Of a stretch of 64,000 bases of DNA, positions 51,047-59,337 are shown piece after piece. Location: positions 310,001-374,000 of the forward strand of contig CAVTEQ010000003.1 of NCBI GenBank assembly GCA_963733935.1, given 5' to 3'. The translations under genes were made by a program, and so were the position numbers. The notes beneath the pieces were generated by a model. That model was not told where the DNA came from, made no database searches, and was given only the letters and a program-made list of their open reading frames with translations. How positions within the stretch are numbered: position 1 is the first letter of the stretch; every line of letters begins with the position of its first letter. Source of the DNA: JAHFUA01 sp963733935 (GTDB lineage Bacteria > Acidobacteriota > Terriglobia > Terriglobales > Acidobacteriaceae).

Positions 51047-52183
51047 CTAGCGGATTCCGGCGGCGACTTTCTTCTGGTTGTAAAGCTTCATGGAGAGCTT
51101 GCGGAGGGTGTCGTTGACGTTTTTGTTGGTGGAGAGCGTTTTCAAATCGTTCAGCAGCAAATGAGGCAGCAGCGGCAGGGCTACATCCAGCGGGGTGCGG
51201 GGATTGTTCACCAGCGCTTTGATAATGCCATACACCTTCATGAACCTGCGCTTCATGGTAATACCGCGCAACACGCCCTCCTGCACGTTGCGCATGGCGG
51301 CGAAGAACTCCACCTCGCTCTCGGTCAGCTTGGGAGATTCCAGCACCGCCAAAGAGACCACCTTGGCGCCGTCGCGAATCAGGATAAAGCGCTCTTCCTT
51401 ACTGCCCTTCATGGCCAACTGAACCCGCTCGCCGACGGTAAGCTTGGCGATCCGGTAGATGGTGGAGACGCGCTTTTGCAGATTGGGATCGGCTGCGGCC
51501 TTAGCGGCCGTTGCCTCGAGCGCCGGCAGAACTTCCAGCGTGGCCACACCGTCAGAGGTTGATGAGAGGTCGCCATCCTCAAAGCCCAGGCCGAGAATAT
51601 CGCCGGTCAGCGTAACCAGCGCGAACGGCTTTCCCTCCGCGGCTGCGATCTCGGCAGCGTGCGTCACTTCGTAAGGAGTGGGTTCTTCCGTGCCGATGGG
51701 CCTTTCCTGCTCACCCAACCGAGCCAGCATGTCGCGGACACCCTGGGCTTGGTTCTGTTCCAGATGCTGGTTGCCGGCCAGGCCATGCAGCACGTTGGCC
51801 GTCACTTGCACGCGGGCGCTGGCCAGCAGGAGCGGAATCACGTCGCGGGAGGCGTGGTGTGCGATGTCCACCAGCCGGGCGTCGGGCACCGAGGAATTCT
51901 CGAGCAACGCCGGGATCAGTCCCAGACGCAGGTTCTCCGGTTTGCTGAGGTAGTCGAGCACGGCCGGCGGTGTCCCCGGATCGGCCGCCACCGCGAGCGA
52001 GGAAGCTTCATCGAAACCCGCCAGAGTCATGCGCGCCTGCTCGGCGAAGACGGGATTCTCGGTGAGCTGGACCAGGACTTCGATCATCTCACCCGGAGGC
52101 AGCGCCAATCCGCCGCGAGCGGCCGTACGCAGGAGGTTGGCCGGCACCGCCGACTCGCGAATCAGCTCGATCATGCGCGTCAT
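51047..52183 (-). CDS. Conserved helical-repeat protein of unknown function
   Basis: A 378-residue protein. The first 160 residues are short helical repeats (IELIRESAVPANLLRTAARG, DYLSKPENLRLGLIPALLEN). The second half has AKLTVGERVQLAMKGSKEER and FILIRDGAKVVSLAVLESPK, then a basic C-terminus ending KLSMKLYNQKKVAAG. The HEAT-like helices resemble a scaffold. I do not recognise a catalytic motif. It follows rodZ by 10 bases on the same strand and is probably co-transcribed with it. Confidence 0.82.
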   Translation of the reverse strand: MTRMIELIRESAVPANLLRTAARGGLALPPGEMIEVLVQLTENPVFAEQARMTLAGFDEASSLAVAADPGTPPAVLDYLSKPENLRLGLIPALLENSSVPDARLVDIAHHASRDVIPLLLASARVQVTANVLHGLAGNQHLEQNQAQGVRDMLARLGEQERPIGTEEPTPYEVTHAAEIAAAEGKPFALVTLTGDILGLGFEDGDLSSTSDGVATLEVLPALEATAAKAAADPNLQKRVSTIYRIAKLTVGERVQLAMKGSKEERFILIRDGAKVVSLAVLESPKLTESEVEFFAAMRNVQEGVLRGITMKRRFMKVYGIIKALVNNPRTPLDVALPLLPHLLLNDLKTLSTNKNVNDTLRKLSMKLYNQKKVAAGIR

Positions 52184-52193
52184 CGCAACCCTC

Positions 52194-53204
52194 TCAGCGC
52201 CGCTGGCCGGCGGCCGTCAGCGTTACCGTGGCCATCTGGTTTTCTTCGCCCAGCGTGGGCAGAGGCTGGCCGTTGAAAGAAACTTCCACACCCGCCGCAT
52301 TGCCCGTCTTGATCACCACTTCCTTGGCGGCCGGCACACGCTTCTCCGCCGGTGGGACCAGAACTCCTTCGCTGACCAGCTTGCCATCGGCCACGATCTG
52401 CACCCAGGCATCCTGCGTGGCCCGAACGTGGACGACGAAAGAGCGAGACTGCGCCGGTGCGGGCGCGGCAGCAGGCGCGGGCGGTGGAGGTGGTGGCGCC
52501 GAAGCTTTCACGGCTACGGGCTTGTTTTGCGAAGGCGCAGGCTTTTCAGCCGCTGCTGGAGGAGGTGGAGGGGTTGGGGAGGGAGCGTCCGCGACTCGTT
52601 GAGACGCGGGCGGAGCAGGCGGAGGGTGGACCTCAGCGGCGCTTTGAACAGGCTTCGCAGGCTCTGGAGCCGAAGCCATGGGGGCGCTGTGCGGCGCGGG
52701 CGTAGCTTGAGGCGCGGACTTCGATGCGGAAGCTGAAGTCTCGGGCGGCTTCTGCGACCCTGCCGGAGCCGGCTCGGAATTCAGGCGCGCCGCCAGCTTT
52801 GCGTATACGCCGTGCCACGCCACTGGCCCCAGCTTCCAGGCCGCGGCCAAGAGCGTGACCAGCACGAGCGCCAGAAGCCCCAGCGCCTGCCAGTTGAGTT
52901 GCCCTTCCACTCTCTGTCCCAGGGCGACGGCACGCGGCACCTGAGGGTCGGGGAGCGGCTGTTCCTTTTCGCCGCCCGAAGCCGTGATGAAATCGGTGAC
53001 TGCCTGATCTTCGTCGATGCCCAGATGGCGGGCATAGGCGCGGACAAAACCTTTATTGAAGATCCCGCCCGGCAGCCGCTCAAACTCTTCTTCTTCCAGG
53101 GCACGCAGGCAGCGGGTGGTGATCTTGGTGGCCTCCGACATCTGTTCCAGCGTGATGCCACGCATCTCGCGCTCGCGCTGCAGACGTTCTCCGAAGGCAC
53201 CCAT
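52194..53204 (-). CDS. rodZ: RodZ-like cell-shape protein
   Basis: A 336-residue protein. An N-terminal cytosolic helix-turn-helix domain (GERLQREREMRGITLEQMSE, RLPGGIFNKGFVRAYARHLG) is the RodZ signature. One membrane helix follows (NWQALGLLALVLVTLLAAAW, about 119-138). A long Pro/Ala-rich stretch spans about 150-250. The last part is the DUF4115 beta domain (FVVHVRATQDAWVQIVADGK, GVEVSFNGQPLPTLGEE). RodZ links MreB to the envelope and supports rod shape. The ATG at 53204 begins the domain; 53219 is an alternative. It is divergent from a diguanylate cyclase gene. Confidence 0.9.
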   Translation of the reverse strand: MGAFGERLQREREMRGITLEQMSEATKITTRCLRALEEEEFERLPGGIFNKGFVRAYARHLGIDEDQAVTDFITASGGEKEQPLPDPQVPRAVALGQRVEGQLNWQALGLLALVLVTLLAAAWKLGPVAWHGVYAKLAARLNSEPAPAGSQKPPETSASASKSAPQATPAPHSAPMASAPEPAKPVQSAAEVHPPPAPPASQRVADAPSPTPPPPPAAAEKPAPSQNKPVAVKASAPPPPPPAPAAAPAPAQSRSFVVHVRATQDAWVQIVADGKLVSEGVLVPPAEKRVPAAKEVVIKTGNAAGVEVSFNGQPLPTLGEENQMATVTLTAAGQRR

Positions 53205-53329
53205 GGCTGCGGCAATCATAGGAAGCGCCGCCAGAGGTGTCAACGCACGAGTAGTTCTAAGTCCTCTGGTCACAGCTATTTCGGACATGGACCGATGGTT
53301 ACTGAAGTGTTCCCGCAGGCGGACATTTT

Positions 53330-53359
53330 TTGCTCCGGCGGGAAACCTGAAGCTATAAT
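53330..53359 (+). promoter_or_regulatory. Sigma-70-type promoter for the GGDEF gene
   Basis: TTGCTC (53330-53335) and a consensus TATAAT (53354-53359) are separated by 18 bases. They lie in the divergent rodZ/GGDEF spacer. If used, transcription would begin near 53366, which rules out the ATG at 53358 and favours the ATG at 53397. Confidence 0.55.
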
Positions 53360-53396
53360 GCGCGCACCGGCTTTCGCTGTGACCGTCAACGTTTCC

Positions 53397-54446
53397 ATGA
53401 CCGAGGCCACTGCTAGCGTCAAACGCCAAGTTCAAGAACTGAACATCTTCCATGATGTGGCCAAAGCCCTTACCTCTTCGCTGAACCTGGATTCCATTCT
53501 CCAGACCATCATGGACAAGATGGCGGAATACTTCCGCCCCGACACCTGGTCGCTGCTCATGGTGGACGAGAGCAAGTCGGAGCTCTATTTCGCTATCGCC
53601 GTGGGCGAGGCCGCGGAGACGCTCAAGAACCTGCGTCTGAAGGTGGGCGAAGGCATCGCGGGATGGGTGGCCAAACACGGCGAGTCGCTGATCGTGCCGG
53701 ACGTTTACAACGATCCCCGCTTCGCCAAGCGGGTCGATGAAATGACCAAGTGGCAGACACGCTCGATCATCTGCGTGCCGCTGCGGGCGCGGCATCGCGT
53801 GCTGGGCGTGATCCAGTTGATCAACTGCGCCACGGAAACCTTCGGCAACGACGAAGTGTTTTTCCTGCACGCGCTGTGCGACTACGCGGCTATCGCTATC
53901 GACAATGCCCGCGCGGTGGAGAAGATCCAGGAACTGACCATCACCGACGATGTCACGGGCCTGTTCAACGCTCGTCACCTGTACAAGACGCTGGAAGCCG
54001 AAGTCTACCGCTCAGCCCGTTTCGGCTACGAGTTCAGCGTGCTCTTCATTGACCTCGATCACTTCAAGCGGGTCAATGACACTCACGGCCACCTGGTCGG
54101 GAGCAAACTACTGACCGAAGTCGGCTTCCATCTCAAGCACCACCTGCGGCTCATCGATTACGCCTTCCGCTATGGCGGGGACGAGTTCGTCATCCTGCTG
54201 CCGCAAACGAATAAAGAAGCGGCCATGGTGGTGGCGCGGCGCATCCTGGACGTCTTCCGCCACACCGCTTTCCTGGAGAGTGATGGCATGGCGCTGAGCG
54301 TGCGCGCTTCCATCGGCGTGGCCACCTATCCGGAAGACGCCAAGAGCACCCACGAAATCATCCGCCAAGCCGACGAGATGATGTACAAGGTCAAGAATTC
54401 CACCCGCGACAATATCGCTGTCGCCCAGCAGGGGATGGTGCGGTAG
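53397..54446 (+). CDS. GAF-GGDEF diguanylate cyclase
   Basis: A 349-residue cytosolic enzyme that makes cyclic di-GMP from two GTP. The GAF sensor domain spans about 15-170 (LNIFHDVAKALTSSLNLDSI, VGEGIAGWVAKHGESLIVPD, CVPLRARHRVLGVIQLINC). The cyclase domain spans about 180-340. The active-site GGDEF is at about 260-264 in RYGGDEFVILLP, and the product-inhibition I-site RLID lies five residues before it. Both are intact, so activity and feedback control are expected. The GAF ligand is unknown. The ATG at 53397 is chosen because of the promoter overlapping the earlier ATG at 53358. Confidence 0.93.
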   Translation: MTEATASVKRQVQELNIFHDVAKALTSSLNLDSILQTIMDKMAEYFRPDTWSLLMVDESKSELYFAIAVGEAAETLKNLRLKVGEGIAGWVAKHGESLIVPDVYNDPRFAKRVDEMTKWQTRSIICVPLRARHRVLGVIQLINCATETFGNDEVFFLHALCDYAAIAIDNARAVEKIQELTITDDVTGLFNARHLYKTLEAEVYRSARFGYEFSVLFIDLDHFKRVNDTHGHLVGSKLLTEVGFHLKHHLRLIDYAFRYGGDEFVILLPQTNKEAAMVVARRILDVFRHTAFLESDGMALSVRASIGVATYPEDAKSTHEIIRQADEMMYKVKNSTRDNIAVAQQGMVR

Positions 54447-54616
54447 GCAATTGAATCGTTGATCCAATTGATGGGACCCTGCCCCTAGTCATGCGAAGTT
54501 TTGCGGTTGAAAAGGCCAGCAACCCTGCTTTGAAATCGCTGACTTTTCTGCAACTTATACATTCCATTGAGGCACGATGACGCTCCGTAGGGACGGCTGA
54601 ACTACAGGGCCGCGGT

Positions 54617-55039
54617 TCACGAACCACCCCACGGGTCAACGACGTCAACGTTGCAGCCTTCAAAATCCGCAACATTGCGCGTCGCAAGTTTGGCGTCTTG
54701 CGCCCGGGCAATAGCCGCGATCTGCGCGTCGGCGTGGCTGATCGGCCTGCCACGCGCGCGCCGGTGAGCGGCAAGCGTGGCAAAAACTCGCGCGGCGTCG
54801 CTGTCGAAGCCGTAGACGCGACCCTCGAAATCCTCTGCGAACATCGCCTCGGCCGCCGCAAGCAGGTCCTCTCGGCGCTTGCTCTTTGGGAGCAGCTCGA
54901 TTCCATAAAAGATCTCTGCCTTGGTGACCGAGGTAGTGCATAGCTGGGCTGCAGGCTGCTTCGCAACCCAGGCGGCGACTCGGGGAGAGGGCTTGGGCCG
55001 CATCAGCTCCGAGAGCACATTCGTGTCGAGGATGATCAT
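54617..55039 (-). CDS. FitB/VapC-type PIN-domain toxin
   Basis: A 140-residue PIN ribonuclease. Acidic metal ligands are present: D5 in ILDTNVLSELMRP, Glu in TKAEIFYGIELLP, Asp in SHADAQIAAIARAQ and Asp in RNVADFEGCNVDVVDPW. It starts within the antitoxin stop (4-base overlap ATGA). This is a second, separate PIN-type toxin-antitoxin pair, distinct from the vapBC at 25.6-26.3 kb. Its Leu-Ser-Glu start is closer to FitB. Confidence 0.92.
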   Translation of the reverse strand: MIILDTNVLSELMRPKPSPRVAAWVAKQPAAQLCTTSVTKAEIFYGIELLPKSKRREDLLAAAEAMFAEDFEGRVYGFDSDAARVFATLAAHRRARGRPISHADAQIAAIARAQDAKLATRNVADFEGCNVDVVDPWGGS

Positions 55040-55284
55040 TCGCCAAAGTGGGGCGGCTGGCGCGCAGCATCACGTCGGGGCAATTCGAGCTTGACCCCAC
55101 CAAAAACTGCAAATCGCCGCCGAATGGTCTCCGCCAGATTCCGCTTGGCCGGCCTGGAAGCAGACAAGGAAGAGCGCAGGATCTCCCGGGCCTCCTCCTC
55201 CATCGAGCGCCCATGATGGGCGGCTCGGATTCTCAACCGCGCCTTGGTCTTCTCGTCGAGTCGGCGAATCGTTATGGCTGCCAT
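55036..55284 (-). CDS. FitA/VapB-type antitoxin
   Basis: An 82-residue protein: AAITIRRLDEKTKARLRIRA then HHGRSMEEEAREILRSSL, a ribbon-helix-helix typical of FitA. The C-terminal part (FGGVKLELPRRDAARQP) is the toxin-binding tail. The ATG at 55284 begins the RHH strand. An upstream extension to 55359 is open but lacks domain sequence. It precedes and overlaps the PIN toxin. Confidence 0.9.
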   Translation of the reverse strand: MAAITIRRLDEKTKARLRIRAAHHGRSMEEEAREILRSSLSASRPAKRNLAETIRRRFAVFGGVKLELPRRDAARQPPHFGE

Positions 55285-55409
55285 GCTAGCAATGCTACCA
55301 TTGCCAGCACAGAATGCAAGGCGCTTGGGGCCAGTTGGGGGGAGGGGTTTCAGCCCCACCGCAAAAAGTCTTTGGTCGCGCGAGCGGACGGAAAATCGTC
55401 AACCGCCGG

Positions 55410-56114
55410 CTAGCCGCCAACGTTGATCTTGGCGAACGAGAGCACCACCCGCCCCGAGGTGGGAACCCCGAAGGTGGTAGCCGGCTGGAAAGTAGTGAAG
55501 ATCATGATGTTGTTCAAGTTCGGTTCGAGCCTGCGAGCGTCTGCCGGCCCGGAGACGATTCGATAATCCTGCACGCGGCCGTTGGCGTCCACCAGGGTTT
55601 CGATCACCACCGGCTCGGAATTTGCTCCCGACTCCGACTGCAATCCCAACTCCGAAGGCAGAGCTTGCAGCCGCGGCGGGGTGTAGAGCAGCGTGGGCAC
55701 GTCATCGCGTGACGCTGAAACCTGCACCGGCATCGCCATGAAGCCGATCAATACGCCGAACACCACCACAGCGCTCAGCACGCCGGCGGTGGCGGGCAGC
55801 ATAAAGGCAGACGCCAGATTTTGTACCCGCACCAGCAGCCCTTGCAGACGGTGAGGCGAGCGCTGGGCTGAGGCCTGCGAAATCGCCACCCGCAAACGCA
55901 CAGCCAGCTCCGGCGGCGCTGATTTGGCTCCCAACGATGAGACCAGCCGCTGCGTGCGCCGCCAGGCCGCATACTCCATCCGACAGCCGGAACACTCCCC
56001 CAGATGCCGAGCAATGGCTTGCATCTCTCGGCCCGCAATGGCGCCATCGAGATAAGACGAAAATAGAGACCGTGCTCGCTTGCAGTTCATCAGCTTATCA
56101 ATCTCCAGGGACAT
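55410..56114 (-). CDS. Membrane anti-sigma factor with TonB-like C-terminus
   Basis: A 234-residue protein. The N-terminal zinc anti-sigma (zf-HC2) domain has Cys near the start (MNCKRARSLFSSYLDG) and the HxxxCxxC motif in IARHLGECSGCRMEY. A membrane helix follows (AFMLPATAGVLSAVVVFGVL). The periplasmic end (PVVIETLVDANGRVQDYRIV, GRVVLSFAKINVGG) resembles the TonB C-terminal fold. The start ATG at 56114 has TTGGAGG close upstream and overlaps the ECF sigma gene, so the two are coupled. It presumably holds the sigma factor until an envelope signal arrives. The TonB-like tail is unusual. Confidence 0.86.
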   Translation of the reverse strand: MSLEIDKLMNCKRARSLFSSYLDGAIAGREMQAIARHLGECSGCRMEYAAWRRTQRLVSSLGAKSAPPELAVRLRVAISQASAQRSPHRLQGLLVRVQNLASAFMLPATAGVLSAVVVFGVLIGFMAMPVQVSASRDDVPTLLYTPPRLQALPSELGLQSESGANSEPVVIETLVDANGRVQDYRIVSGPADARRLEPNLNNIMIFTTFQPATTFGVPTSGRVVLSFAKINVGG

Positions 56115-56808
56115 CGGCCTCCAACAATCCCAGCTCGGGGCCGACTTCCTGGGCATAGGCTGCCAGACGCTTCTTCAGCGCTTCCCGGCCGCGCATCAAG
56201 CGCGACTTCACCGTCCCCAGGGATATTTCCAGGATTTCCGCGATCTCTTCATAGGAGAGCCCCTCGATGTCGCGCAGGATCACGGTTGAGCGATAGGGCT
56301 CCGGCACCAGCCTGAGTTCAGCTTCCACCTTGGCGCGTACTTCCTCTTGCGCGACGCTGTCGAAGGGGCTGCGCCCGGGGTCCGCCAGCGTGGCCAACAG
56401 GGTCGGAGCCTGAGGAGCATTCTGCTCCATCGAGGTTTCCCGCCCTTTGTGACGAAACCACCAGCGGCGGTGGTTCGCCGCCTCGTGGATGGCAATGCGA
56501 TAGATCCACGTCTTCAGGCTGGCCTCGCCGTGGAAGCGCCCCATTCCACGGAACACCTTCAAGAACACTTCCTGGGTGGTATCGGCGGCATCGGCGGGAT
56601 CGTTCAACATGCGGTACACCAGATTGTATACAGGCTGGTGAAAGCGCTCGATCAGCCAGGCGTAAGCCTCTTCCGAACCGCTCTTCAGTTCGGACAGAAT
56701 GGAGGCTTCTTCGCTCCGGACCGGCAACGCACTGGCCAGATCGCCCAAGGTTGCTACCCCCGCATCCAGTCCTATATTAGCGATATAGTTTTGCGGCAAC
56801 AACTGCAA
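56098..56808 (-). CDS. RpoE-like ECF sigma factor
   Basis: A 236-residue ECF sigma. Region 2 includes FHQPVYNLVYRMLNDPADAAD, two adjoining stretches, followed by DTTQEVFLKVFRGMGRFHGE. Region 4 is VPEPYRSTVILRDIEGLSYE then EIAEILEISLGTVKSRLMRG. About 35 residues precede region 2 and a 15-residue tail follows region 4. It directs transcription of a regulon, typically for envelope stress, and is paired with the overlapping anti-sigma gene. The start ATG at 56808 precedes a short leader that may be longer than the real protein. Confidence 0.93.
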   Translation of the reverse strand: MQLLPQNYIANIGLDAGVATLGDLASALPVRSEEASILSELKSGSEEAYAWLIERFHQPVYNLVYRMLNDPADAADTTQEVFLKVFRGMGRFHGEASLKTWIYRIAIHEAANHRRWWFRHKGRETSMEQNAPQAPTLLATLADPGRSPFDSVAQEEVRAKVEAELRLVPEPYRSTVILRDIEGLSYEEIAEILEISLGTVKSRLMRGREALKKRLAAYAQEVGPELGLLEADVPGD

Positions 56809-56936
56809 TTCACCTCGGCGCGAGCCTGCCTGAACGTGCTATTACCAGAACCGAACTGGCTTCGATTCAATAGACTCCGTTGAGCGATGCGAGGTTCCCG
56901 CCGGTTACCAAAGTGCGTACCAGGCGCACCGGGCGT

Positions 56937-57641
56937 CTACTGGGGATTGCTAGGCGGGGTGGGCGGAGTGGCGGCCGCCGTAGGAGGCTTTTTCTTGGGA
57001 GGGGTCTTCTTCGCCGCCGGCTTCTTCTCGTCGTCATCCACGATGACCTTCTTGGGATGGGCTGAGGCGGCGGCCTTGGCGGCATTGGCCTGGGTCTGGA
57101 GGCGGGCGATTTCCGCGTCCTTGGCCCCGGCCAACGACTCCAGCCGGTCTCCGAGGGCACGGCGGGCCTGGTCGATGTGGTTCAGATCGGCCGCCAGAGG
57201 CTGGAATTCACTCTTGGATCCGAAGGCGCCGGCCGACTCCGTCAGCGAGGCCAGCACGTCGTACAACACACCCAGCGTGCGGTAGAGCTTGAAATTCGCG
57301 GCCAAGTCGTTGGGAGAGGTTTGGAGCTGGGCGACGATGGTAGGCATCGCGACCGTAAGGTTGCGCTGGATGGCCTCGGCCTTGGCGGCGGCATCGTCCT
57401 TGACATCATTCCCGACCTTCCACCTACGGACGCTCAGCAAGCTGACGTCCGCGGTTGTGGTGCGGGCCGTGGCCTGGATCTGCGTCAATAGAGGCAGAAC
57501 GTCCCCGGGAACGGGCATGGCGGCCACCGACGTTGGGGGCCGGCTGGAGGCGGTGTTACCGCTGGCCGCGGCTCCGATTTGCGCACTTGCCGGCAATGCA
57601 AACAGAGCTGCCAGCACATAGAAAAATGCTCTTCTTCTCAT
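56937..57641 (-). CDS. Secreted protein of unknown function with Lys/Pro-rich tail
   Basis: A 234-residue protein with a signal peptide (RRRAFFYVLAALFALPASAQ). The body is helical: LTQIQATARTTTADVSLLSV, QRNLTVAMPTIVAQLQTSPN and KLYRTLGVLYDVLASLTESA. The C-terminus is Lys/Pro/Ala-rich (KKPAAKKTPPKKKPPTAA), probably disordered or wall-binding. The ATG at 57641 gives the signal peptide; the upstream open frame lacks one. Separate from the sigma operon by 128 bases. Function unknown. Confidence 0.75.
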   Translation of the reverse strand: MRRRAFFYVLAALFALPASAQIGAAASGNTASSRPPTSVAAMPVPGDVLPLLTQIQATARTTTADVSLLSVRRWKVGNDVKDDAAAKAEAIQRNLTVAMPTIVAQLQTSPNDLAANFKLYRTLGVLYDVLASLTESAGAFGSKSEFQPLAADLNHIDQARRALGDRLESLAGAKDAEIARLQTQANAAKAAASAHPKKVIVDDDEKKPAAKKTPPKKKPPTAAATPPTPPSNPQ

Positions 57642-57832
57642 GCACGCTCGCTTCGCGGGAGAGTAGTCGAAGCCCATCCGCATTCCGATGGGCGTGCGAT
57701 CATCCTGGGTACATCCTATCTTATTTGGACGGGTGCCGCTTGGCGAAGCGAGCAAATCCAATTAGTATCACTGGGGGCAGCAACCATAACTGTAGGCAGA
57801 GCGTCTAAATAGCGGCCCCGCAGCAGGCGAGC

Positions 57833-58102
57833 ATGGTGTTTGGTTCTTCTATCCAGGTCGAGCGGTTGATTGCGCTGGCGATTCTGGTCGCGATTGCCGC
57901 AGTGCTCGTCTCACCGGCAGTACCGAGCGCGCCCACTTTGCTGCCGGCTGGTACGCTGCTCCTGCTGGGCCTGACTTTCCTCTGCTTCCACGCTCTGATG
58001 CGCGCAGGATGGCCGCTGCGCACGCTTTTACGTTCCGCGCCACGGACGGCAACTGGCGCTTCGCTTCAGTTGGTAAGCACTGGCCTTCCTCTCCGCCGCT
58101 GA
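57833..58102 (+). CDS. Possible small membrane protein
   Basis: An 89-residue frame with two hydrophobic stretches (RLIALAILVAIAAVLVSP and LLPAGTLLLLGLTFLCFHAL) and a basic C-terminus. It lies 72 bases before the radical SAM gene on the same strand. The ribosome binding site is weak and the tail after residue 65 looks non-conserved, so it may be shorter or not expressed. No precursor-peptide features such as a Cys-rich or leader-core boundary are visible. Confidence 0.4.
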   Translation: MVFGSSIQVERLIALAILVAIAAVLVSPAVPSAPTLLPAGTLLLLGLTFLCFHALMRAGWPLRTLLRSAPRTATGASLQLVSTGLPLRR

Positions 58103-58174
58103 GGCAATCGCCGCTCGCCCAGTCTCAGCGTCTCGGCAACCCCACCCATTATGCTTTGAAAAAGGAAAGGCGTC

Positions 58175-59326
58175 ATGACGGCAACCACAAGAAATCTAAG
58201 GGCAACAGAGGTAATCGCAGCCTGGTACCGCATTCTGACCGGCAGCGCGCCCATGCTGTCCATCGAAATCACCAAGGAATGTCCTCTCAGTTGTCCCGGA
58301 TGCTACGCCTACAACGAGCAGCACCTGGGCGGGGCAGCGACCCTGCGCGACCTCAGCGATTATCGCGGAGATGAACTCGTCCGCCGCACGGTGGACCTGG
58401 TGAGGCAGCATCATTCTCTGCATGTCTCGATCGTGGGCGGAGAGCCGCTGATGCGCCGCCGGGAGCTCGATCAAATCTTGCCGCAGCTCAGCGAACTGGG
58501 CGTGTTTACGCTGGTGGTGACCAGCGCGGTGGCGCCCATTCCCGAACCCTGGATGCAGATTCCCCGGCTGCGCGTCACCGTGTCGGTGGATGGCCTTCCG
58601 GAACATCATGACATCCGCCGCAAACCGGCCACCTACGAGCGCATCCTCAAGAACATCGCCGGACGCGAGGTCAACATTCACCTCACCATTACCCGTCCCA
58701 TGGTGCACAGCGCCGGATACCTGGAGGATTACTTCGCATTCTGGAATGCGCGTCCTGAGATCAACCACATCTGGGTGAGCACCTACACCCCCCAGATAGG
58801 CGAGCAGACCTGCGAGATGCTGACGCGGAGCGACCGCGCCGCGCTGATCGAGCGCATGCCCGACTGGCAGCGCGGGTTCTCCAAACTGCTCATGACGCCA
58901 GCCATGGCGCAAGCCTTCGACCGGCCTCCCAAAAACCCCGCCGATTGCGTCTTTTCCAAGATGTCGGTGAACTACTCGGCGGATTTAAGCACCCGGGTAG
59001 AGCCTTGCATTCTCGGCGGAGCGCCCGACTGCAGCCAGTGCGGCTGTGCCGCCAGCGTAGGGTTCCATTCCCTGCGCCATACGCCGCTGCTCGGGCCGCT
59101 CAAGGTTGGGCATGTGATGACGGCTTCGGTCGCCATCGGCGCCGCCGTCGCTCGCGCCCGACATTCCATCCAACCCGAGCGCTGGCGGAAAGTCAGGCCG
59201 GAAGAGGATCTCGTGCAAATCCGGGCGCCTCAACTGCCCGCTCTTCCGGCCGCTATCAACTTGTGCTGGGCGGCTCCGTCCGAGCCCCGCCAGGAAGACA
59301 GCTCGGTCTTCCCTGGCGACGACTGA
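58175..59326 (+). CDS. Radical SAM protein of unknown reaction
   Basis: A 383-residue protein. The 4Fe-4S cluster motif CPLSCPGC lies in EITKECPLSCPGCYAYNEQH. VSIVGGEPLMRRRELDQIL contains the GGE SAM-binding motif. RVTVSVDGLPEHHDIRR and NIHLTITRPMVH continue the barrel. Near residues 270-290, RVEPCILGGAPDCSQCGCAA forms a second Cys cluster that may hold an auxiliary iron-sulfur centre. AAAGGAAAGG precedes the ATG. The C-terminal 60 residues are less conserved. It could modify a peptide, lipid or cofactor; the neighbours do not decide. Confidence 0.88.
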   Translation: MTATTRNLRATEVIAAWYRILTGSAPMLSIEITKECPLSCPGCYAYNEQHLGGAATLRDLSDYRGDELVRRTVDLVRQHHSLHVSIVGGEPLMRRRELDQILPQLSELGVFTLVVTSAVAPIPEPWMQIPRLRVTVSVDGLPEHHDIRRKPATYERILKNIAGREVNIHLTITRPMVHSAGYLEDYFAFWNARPEINHIWVSTYTPQIGEQTCEMLTRSDRAALIERMPDWQRGFSKLLMTPAMAQAFDRPPKNPADCVFSKMSVNYSADLSTRVEPCILGGAPDCSQCGCAASVGFHSLRHTPLLGPLKVGHVMTASVAIGAAVARARHSIQPERWRKVRPEEDLVQIRAPQLPALPAAINLCWAAPSEPRQEDSSVFPGDD

Positions 59327-59337
59327 CAGGAAACCAA

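Noticed and set aside
52812..53396. Extended N-terminus of the GGDEF protein back to 52812
   Set aside because: That part is antisense to rodZ, and a TATAAT promoter lies just before the GAF domain.
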